Below are positions 5,752-9,750 of a stretch of 9,750 nucleotides of DNA, piece by piece (positions within the stretch are counted from its first letter, which is position 1; each line of letters opens with the position of its first letter). The stretch is from positions 1 through 9,750 of the forward strand of contig CAAFQT010000203.1 of NCBI GenBank assembly GCA_900765185.1. The letters run 5' to 3'. The notes beneath the pieces were generated by a model. That model was given only the letters and a program-made list of their open reading frames with translations. It was not told the DNA's origin and ran no database searches. This DNA is from an uncultured Collinsella sp. (GTDB taxonomy: Bacteria > Actinomycetota > Coriobacteriia > Coriobacteriales > Coriobacteriaceae). Position numbers and translations under genes: made by a program.

Positions 5752-7113
5752 TTAGGCGAAGAACGAGATCACCAGGGCGCAGGCGAGGCCGGAAAGACCG
5801 ATGATCGTCTCCATGATGGTCCAGGACTTGAGAGTGGTCTTCTCATCGATCTCGAGGAACGAGGAGCACATCCAGAAGCCGGCATCGTTGACGTGCGAGA
5901 GCGCCGTGGCGCCGCCGCAGATGGCAAGGCAGATGGCGGCACGCATGAGCACCGAGGCGCCGGCGACCGCAGGCATGGCGGCCATGATGCCCGAGGCCAT
6001 AGTCATCGAAACGATGGAGCTACCGACCGAGGCGCGAACGAGCGCGGCGATGAGGAAGCCGACGACCACAAGGGGCAGCGGGCAGCTCTCGAGCACGGGC
6101 CCGATAACCTGGCCCAGACCGCAGTCCTGCAGCATCCAGCGGATGACGCCGCCACAGGCAATAACCAACAAGATCATGCCGACGGGCTTGAGCGAACGGT
6201 CGAGCAGGGCTTTGAGTTCGGCACCGGTGTAGCCGCGACGAGCGCCCAGCAGGTACATGGCGACAAGTGTGGCGATGGTGAGCGCGACGAACGGCTTGCC
6301 CAGGAAGGCGAGAATCGAGGCGACCTCGGCGGGCATGGGGATGTACGAGGACAGCGTGCCCAGCAGAATCAGGCACAGCGGGGTGAGCACGATGGCAAGG
6401 ACCATGCCAAAGGAGGGAAGCTCCTTGTCGTCGCTCGCGCCCTCGGCGGAGGTGAAGTGCTCGGGGACGTCCGTGAAGATGCGGCCACCCACGTTGCGGC
6501 CCCAGACGACACCGGCGACAGCCATGGCGATAAAGGCGGTGGGGATGCCGACGAGAATCATGGTGCCCAGGTCGACGCCGAGCGTACCGGCGACGAGGAC
6601 CGAACCGGCCGAAGGCGGCACGAAGGCATAGCCGGCTGCCAGTCCCGCGAGCAGGGCGATGCCATAGTAGAGGGTCGACTTCTTGGTCTGCGATGCCACG
6701 CTAAACGCAAGCGGGATCAAAACGACCACGCCGGCCTCGAAGAACACCGTGGTGCCAATGACCAAGCCGGTGATGCCCAGCGCCCAGCTGGAGTGACCCT
6801 GACCAAAGGTGTCAATGAAGGTCTGGGCGATCTTCTTGGCGCCGCCGCTCTCCTCCAGGATCTGGCCGAACATCGAGCCCAGGCCAATGAGCAGTGCGAT
6901 GTTTTGCAGCGTGATGCCCACGCCCTTGGTGACGGTATCGGCCACCAGGTCGAGCGGCATGCCGGCACCGATGCCGATCGCAAGCGCCGAAACCATCATC
7001 GACAGCACGGGGTGCAGCTTGAACTTGATGATGAGCGCAAGCAGCAGCGCGATGCCCACGATGGCGGCGATGACCAGCCTGGTGGGGTCTGCCATAAACG
7101 TTGGGTCTGACAT
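5752..7113 (-). CDS. GntP family permease (gluconate:H+ symporter type)
   Basis: A 453-residue inner-membrane carrier with hydrophobic segments along its whole length. GntP-family transporters import gluconate and related acids with protons. Family-type patches include LLIGLGSMFGQILEESGGAKKIA (abridged here; about residues 74-96), the FFEAGVVVLIPL region (about 122-134), and a C-terminal half with ALSHVNDAGFW. Length matches the usual 440-460 residues. The start at 7113 has GGAGG 4 bases upstream. It is first in a probable two-gene operon with the dehydratase. Its promoter lies inside inverted repeats next to the divergent GntR-family gene, which fits substrate-induced derepression. The exact sugar acid (gluconate, galactonate, idonate or other) cannot be read from sequence. 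Confidence 0.95.
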   Translation of the reverse strand: MSDPTFMADPTRLVIAAIVGIALLLALIIKFKLHPVLSMMVSALAIGIGAGMPLDLVADTVTKGVGITLQNIALLIGLGSMFGQILEESGGAKKIAQTFIDTFGQGHSSWALGITGLVIGTTVFFEAGVVVLIPLAFSVASQTKKSTLYYGIALLAGLAAGYAFVPPSAGSVLVAGTLGVDLGTMILVGIPTAFIAMAVAGVVWGRNVGGRIFTDVPEHFTSAEGASDDKELPSFGMVLAIVLTPLCLILLGTLSSYIPMPAEVASILAFLGKPFVALTIATLVAMYLLGARRGYTGAELKALLDRSLKPVGMILLVIACGGVIRWMLQDCGLGQVIGPVLESCPLPLVVVGFLIAALVRASVGSSIVSMTMASGIMAAMPAVAGASVLMRAAICLAICGGATALSHVNDAGFWMCSSFLEIDEKTTLKSWTIMETIIGLSGLACALVISFFA

Positions 7114-7126
7114 CTTTCCTCCAATT

Positions 7127-7182
7127 CATCAGACCTTTTAAATTCGTCTGATGACTATAGCGTGTTTTGAAAAGGTCTGATG
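7127..7182 (-). promoter_or_regulatory. gntP promoter flanked by inverted GntR operator repeats
   Basis: CATCAGACCTTTT (7127-7139) and AAAAGGTCTGATG (7170-7182) are perfect 13-base inverted repeats. A third half-site GTCTGATG (7146-7153) pairs with CATCAGAC (7127-7134). Between the outer arms the minus strand reads TATAGT (complement of 7154-7159), a good -10 box. A regulator on these arms would straddle the core promoter of gntP. The adjacent FadR-type regulator is the obvious binder; direct evidence is lacking. Confidence 0.75.
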
Positions 7183-7203
7183 TTTCATTTTGAAATTTGT
7201 TCG

Positions 7204-7222
7204 AAATACATCTGATGTATTT
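7204..7222. promoter_or_regulatory. Operator candidate AAATACATCTGATGTATTT
   Basis: A 19-base palindrome that is perfect apart from its central base. Its ATC-TGAT core shares CTGATG with the repeats at 7127-7182. It lies upstream of the gntP promoter and between the two divergent genes, as expected for a FadR-subfamily dimer site controlling both. Confidence 0.72.
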
Positions 7223-7290
7223 GGCGAACGGGCGAATTTACGCTGCGAACGGTATATATAAGCCGCTCGATTGGGACGAACCGCCAGTAT

Positions 7291-7312
7291 CGCATCTGTG
7301 ATGCGCTAAAAT
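7291..7312 (+). promoter_or_regulatory. Operator-like palindrome and -10 box for the FadR-type regulator
   Basis: CGCATCTGTGATGCG (7291-7305) has 6-base arms around a 3-base centre and resembles the ATC/GAT cores of the neighbouring sites. It abuts TAAAAT (7307-7312), a plausible -10 box 35 bases before the regulator start. No good -35 box is seen. Binding here would give autoregulation. Confidence 0.45.
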
Positions 7313-7346
7313 AGCTCAGATGAATTTTGCGATGAGAGGTATAACT

Positions 7347-8039
7347 ATGGCCCGCGCCGAATCGGGACTCCCCGAGCAGATTTCCGAGAAAATCATTCAA
7401 TTGATTCTTGATGAGCACCTTGAACAGGGCGATCGCCTGCCCAAGGAGGCCGTGCTCGTCGAGCGCCTGGGTGCCGGCAGGAGCACCGTGCGCGAGGCCA
7501 TGAAGCTGCTGCAGTCGCGCAACATCGTGCGCATTAAGCAGGGTTCGGGCACCTATGTGGCATCGAACCCCGGCGTTGCCGACGACCCGCTGGGCTTTAC
7601 CTTTATCGGCGATAAGCAGCGCCTGGCGCGCGACCTGCTCGAGGTGCGCTTTATGATCGAGCCGCAGATGGCAAGCATGGCCGCCGAGCACGCGACCGAA
7701 GACCAGATTATATGCATCCGCGAGCTCTGCGATGAGTCCCAGCGCCTGGCCGAGGCCGGCGAGGACTACTCCGCCGCCGACACCGCTTTCCACAACGCCA
7801 TTGCCGAGAGCTGCGGTAACCTCGTCGTCCCTCGCCTGATGGGTGTGCTCAAGGCATCCGTTCCCCTCTTTATCGACGTAACGGGCAAAAAGCTCGTCGA
7901 GGAGACCATCCGCACGCACCGCGGCGTGGCCGACGCCATCGAGGCGCGCAACCCCACCGCCGCGCACGACGCCATGTATCTGCACCTAGTCTACAACCGC
8001 AACATGATCGCGGAAGGCGCGATGGCGAAAAGCGAGTAA
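7347..8039 (+). CDS. FadR-subfamily GntR transcriptional regulator (FCD domain)
   Basis: A 230-residue dimeric regulator, probably the local repressor of the gntP-dehydratase operon. The winged helix spans about residues 8-74, with LEQGDRLPKE, GRSTVREAMKLLQ and KQGSGTYV, all typical of the family. The FCD effector domain spans about 92-218, with the metal and ligand set D145 and H149 (DTAFH), H191 and H213 all present, so it should sense a carboxylic or sugar acid. The start at 7347 has GAGAGG 7 bases upstream; the longer frame from 7320 lacks this. It is divergent from gntP across a 233-base region that holds several related palindromes. The dhuD-like gene downstream on the same strand has its own promoter and different operators, so it may belong to another regulon. 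Confidence 0.93.
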   Translation: MARAESGLPEQISEKIIQLILDEHLEQGDRLPKEAVLVERLGAGRSTVREAMKLLQSRNIVRIKQGSGTYVASNPGVADDPLGFTFIGDKQRLARDLLEVRFMIEPQMASMAAEHATEDQIICIRELCDESQRLAEAGEDYSAADTAFHNAIAESCGNLVVPRLMGVLKASVPLFIDVTGKKLVEETIRTHRGVADAIEARNPTAAHDAMYLHLVYNRNMIAEGAMAKSE

Positions 8040-8051
8040 GGGCATCGCGAC

Positions 8052-8093
8052 AACCGATTTCAACCGTTCACCTTTTAAAAGTGAACGTTCACC
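8052..8093 (+). promoter_or_regulatory. Composite operator upstream of the dehydrogenase gene
   Basis: AACCGATTTC (8052-8061) repeats ten bases of the LacI-type site at 1533-1546. It is followed by a half-site GTTCACC (8066-8072) and the full palindrome GTGAACGTTCAC (8081-8092), whose core is identical to that of the palindrome at 1463-1478. GTTCAC and GTGAAC also form an imperfect inverted repeat around TTTTAAAA. The same two motif types thus occur together upstream of two distant genes. Confidence 0.62.
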
Positions 8094-8099
8094 TATTTT

Positions 8100-8140
8100 T
8101 AGGAGAATAGGGGCGTCAATTCCTCCGCTTCTCCTATACT
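8100..8140 (+). promoter_or_regulatory. Candidate promoter of the dhuD-like gene with overlapping inverted repeat
   Basis: TATACT at 8135-8140 is a strong -10 match, 57 bases before the start codon. No clear -35 box lies 16-18 bases upstream, which suggests help from an activator. An inverted repeat TAGGAGAA (8100-8107) / TTCTCCTA (8129-8136) overlaps the -10 and may be fortuitous. Confidence 0.45.
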
Positions 8141-8197
8141 GAGCTTGTATTAAAAGCAAGACTTATATAGATGAACGTTTCTTTTGAAAGGATCGCT

Positions 8198-9007
8198 ATG
8201 TCTGATCTTATGGACAGCTTCCGCCTGGATGGCAAGGTCGCACTCGTGACCGGCGCCACCTATGGCATTGGCATGGCCATTGCCGAGGCGCTTGGCGAGG
8301 CCGGCGCCAAGATCGCCTTTAACGCACGTCACGCCGACAAGGTCGCCGAGGCCGAGAAGCACTATCGCGAGCTGGGCTTTGAGACTCACGGCTACGTGGC
8401 CGATGTTACCGACGAGGCCGTCGTCGCCGAGCTCGTCGCCAAGATCAAGGCCGATTTTGGCACCACGCCCGATATCCTGGTCAACAATGCCGGCGTTATC
8501 CAGCGCACCCCCATGCTCGACATGAGTGCCGAGGACTTCCGTCGCGTCGTCGACATCGACCTTAACGCCCCGTTCATCGTGTCCAAGGCCTGCCTGCCCG
8601 GCATGATCGCCAAGGGTCACGGCAAGATCATCAACATCTGCTCGATGATGAGCGAACTTGGCCGCGAGACCATCGCCGGCTACGCCGCCGCCAAGGGCGG
8701 TCTGAAGATGCTCACCAAGAACATCTGCTCCGAGTTTGGCGAGGCCAACATCCAGTGCAACGGCATTGGGCCTGGCTATATCGCCACGCCGCAGACCGCG
8801 CCGCTGCGCGAGACGCAGCCCGACGGCAGCCGCCACCCGTTTGACCAGTTCATTATCGCCAAGACCCCGGCTGCCCGTTGGGGCACGCCCGAGGACCTGA
8901 AGGGCCCCGCTGTGTTCCTGGCCTCCGATGCCTCGAACTTCGTCAACGGCCACATCCTCTACGTCGACGGCGGCATCCTGGCATACATCGGCAAGCAGCC
9001 CCAGTAG
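8198..9007 (+). CDS. SDR oxidoreductase, KduD/DhuD/gluconate 5-dehydrogenase type
   Basis: A 269-residue short-chain dehydrogenase acting on NAD(P)H. The cofactor motif TGATYGIG is at 18-25 and NNAG at 96-99; the active site is N123, S149, Y162 and K166 (YAAAK). The C-terminus with GHILYVDGGILAYIGKQPQ and the segment INICSMMSELGRET closely resemble, from memory, streptococcal proteins annotated as gluconate 5-dehydrogenase or DhuD. DhuD reduces 3-deoxy-D-glycero-2,5-hexodiulosonate to KDG in uronate catabolism; KduD does the same in enterobacteria. The DhuI-type isomerase gene downstream favours this role over 5-ketogluconate reduction. The start at 8198 has GAAAGGA 5 bases upstream; an upstream ATG at 8171 lacks such a site. 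A LacI-type composite operator precedes it. The family is certain; the substrate is probable. Confidence 0.93.
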   Translation: MSDLMDSFRLDGKVALVTGATYGIGMAIAEALGEAGAKIAFNARHADKVAEAEKHYRELGFETHGYVADVTDEAVVAELVAKIKADFGTTPDILVNNAGVIQRTPMLDMSAEDFRRVVDIDLNAPFIVSKACLPGMIAKGHGKIINICSMMSELGRETIAGYAAAKGGLKMLTKNICSEFGEANIQCNGIGPGYIATPQTAPLRETQPDGSRHPFDQFIIAKTPAARWGTPEDLKGPAVFLASDASNFVNGHILYVDGGILAYIGKQPQ

Positions 9008-9014
9008 GCGCTGC

Positions 9015-9112
9015 GCGGGCTTGAGACGGGCATCTTGCCTTTCAATCGTCGGTCGCGTACCCAAGTACGCTTCCCTCCTCTTTCAAGGCAACCTGCTCCG
9101 TCTCAAGCCCGC
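9015..9112. repeat. Multi-stem palindromic element between the dehydrogenase and isomerase genes
   Basis: The outer arms GCGGGCTTGAGACGG (9015-9029) and CCGTCTCAAGCCCGC (9098-9112) pair perfectly over 15 bp. A middle stem TTGCCTT (9035-9041) pairs with AAGGCAA (9085-9091). An apical hairpin GCGTAC-CCAA-GTACGC occupies 9055-9070. The result is a rod of about 98 bases with internal loops, starting 8 bases after the dehydrogenase stop codon. It is unlike a plain terminator because it is long, interrupted and lacks a T-run. It may be a dispersed repeat or structured RNA; only one copy is in the window. Confidence 0.85.
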
Positions 9113-9150
9113 TCGCTCACCGCGCTCCCACATTTAGGTTCATTTAGTAG

Positions 9151-9213
9151 TTGCGGTGAAATAGGGATTGATTTTGACTTCTACCAGGCAAGACGGTCCG
9201 TATTTCACCGCAA
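9151..9213. repeat. Palindromic hairpin element, copy 2 (63 bases)
   Basis: TTGCGGTGAAATA (9151-9163) pairs perfectly with 9201-9213. After one mismatch (9164/9200), positions 9165-9170 pair with 9194-9199, including two G-T wobbles, giving a 20-position stem around a 23-base loop. Length and layout equal 780-842. It ends 9 bases before the ribosome site of the isomerase gene, so it could affect that gene's translation or the stability of a shared message. Confidence 0.88.
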
Positions 9214-9239
9214 GTTAGAAATAGGAAAGGTATTTCGCA

Positions 9240-9750
9240 ATGAAGATCGCTCTCATCAACGAGAATTCTCAGAACTCCAAGAACCCCATGATCGAGGCTG
9301 CCCTTAAGAAGGTCGTCGAGCCCATGGGCCACACCGTCTTTAACTACGGTATGTATGCCGATGCCGACTCCAAGCCGCTCACCTACGTTCAGAACGGCAT
9401 CCTTGCCGCCGTGCTGCTCAACTCCGGCGCTGCCGACTATGTCGTGACCGGCTGCGGCACCGGCGAGGGCGCCATGCTCGCCTGCAACTCCTTCCCCGGT
9501 GTGCTCTGCGGCCATGTCGCCGACCCGCTGGATGCCTACACCTTCGCCCAGGTCAACGACGGTAACGCCGTCGCCATGCCCTTCGCCCTCAAGAACGGCT
9601 GGGGCCAGGAGCTCAACCTCGAGTACACCTTCGAGAAGCTCTTTGGCTTCGGTTCCGGCAACGGCTATCCTGCCGAGCGTGTTGAGCCCGAGCAGCGCAA
9701 CAAGAAGATCCTCGACGGCGTCCGCGCTGTGACCATGCGTCCGCTCGTCG
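9240..9750 (+). CDS. dhuI: RpiB/LacA/LacB-family sugar isomerase, DhuI type (3' end outside window)
   Basis: The first 170 residues of an isomerase with the RpiB/LacA fold; the gene continues past the window. The active-site loop VVTGCGTGEGAML (68-80) holds C72, matching the catalytic Cys of RpiB/LacAB enzymes. The opening MKIALINENSQNSKNP and the tract SFPGVLCGHVADPLDAY resemble, from memory, streptococcal DhuI, which isomerises the open-chain form of unsaturated glucuronate/iduronate (4-deoxy-5-hexosulose-uronate) and replaces KduI. DhuI would pass its product to the dehydrogenase encoded upstream. The start at 9240 has AGGAAAGG 9 bases upstream. A 232-base spacer with two structured repeats separates it from its partner gene. 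The superfamily is firm; the DhuI role rests on resemblance and context. A generic ribose-5-phosphate or galactose-6-phosphate isomerase is less likely. Confidence 0.9.
   Translation, partial: MKIALINENSQNSKNPMIEAALKKVVEPMGHTVFNYGMYADADSKPLTYVQNGILAAVLLNSGAADYVVTGCGTGEGAMLACNSFPGVLCGHVADPLDAYTFAQVNDGNAVAMPFALKNGWGQELNLEYTFEKLFGFGSGNGYPAERVEPEQRNKKILDGVRAVTMRPLV

Noticed and set aside
5725..7110. 461-codon open frame on the plus strand opposite gntP
   Set aside because: Its translation is Gly/Asp/His/Arg-rich with no domain, while the minus strand encodes a full GntP permease with a good ribosome site.
8150..9064. 304-codon minus-strand frame opposite the dehydrogenase
   Set aside because: Antisense shadow of a well-supported SDR gene with an intact active site.

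Overview
The window looks like chromosomal DNA from a GC-rich gut actinobacterium of the Coriobacteriia, most likely Collinsella or a close relative. This is inferred from base composition, codon use and gene content; no marker gene is present. The first 19 bases match the end of the Illumina TruSeq read-2 adapter, so the left edge is a contig end with untrimmed adapter, and the first gene is cut there.

Layout. 20-707 (-): a GntR/FCD transcription factor, truncated at its C-terminus. 774-848: a long palindromic hairpin. 864-1298 (-): a HIT-family nucleotide hydrolase/transferase. 1299-1789: a gene-free stretch dense in signals (two copies of a LacI-type operator, a second perfect palindrome, a promoter, a 24-bp hairpin, and a terminator-like leader). 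1790-2470 (+): a YitT/YczE-like membrane protein. 2498-2567: seven 10-bp repeats leading into 2584-3675 (+), an AAA ATPase with a C-terminal winged helix. 3693-3850: a cluster of GACGCAA hairpins and a terminator between converging genes.

The right half is a sugar-acid/uronate catabolic locus. A GntP-type permease (5752-7113, -) and an IlvD/Edd-family dehydratase (3894-5672, -) form a likely operon. Its promoter is embedded in inverted repeats that probably bind the divergently encoded FadR-type GntR regulator (7347-8039, +). Downstream on the plus strand lie an SDR dehydrogenase of the KduD/DhuD/gluconate 5-dehydrogenase type (8198-9007) and an RpiB/LacA-fold isomerase of the DhuI type (9240 to the window end). 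DhuI plus DhuD is the streptococcal route from unsaturated uronates (from host glycosaminoglycans) to 2-keto-3-deoxygluconate (KDG). A sugar-acid dehydratase fed by GntP would also make KDG, so both arms probably converge there. No lyase, KDG kinase or aldolase is visible.

The strongest unexplained signals are non-coding. A 63-base hairpin occurs twice (780-842 and 9151-9213) with identical length and several paired base changes that preserve the stem. A different bulged hairpin of about 100 bases also lies between the dhuD-like and dhuI-like genes. The ATPase gene is bracketed by two unrelated repeat clusters.
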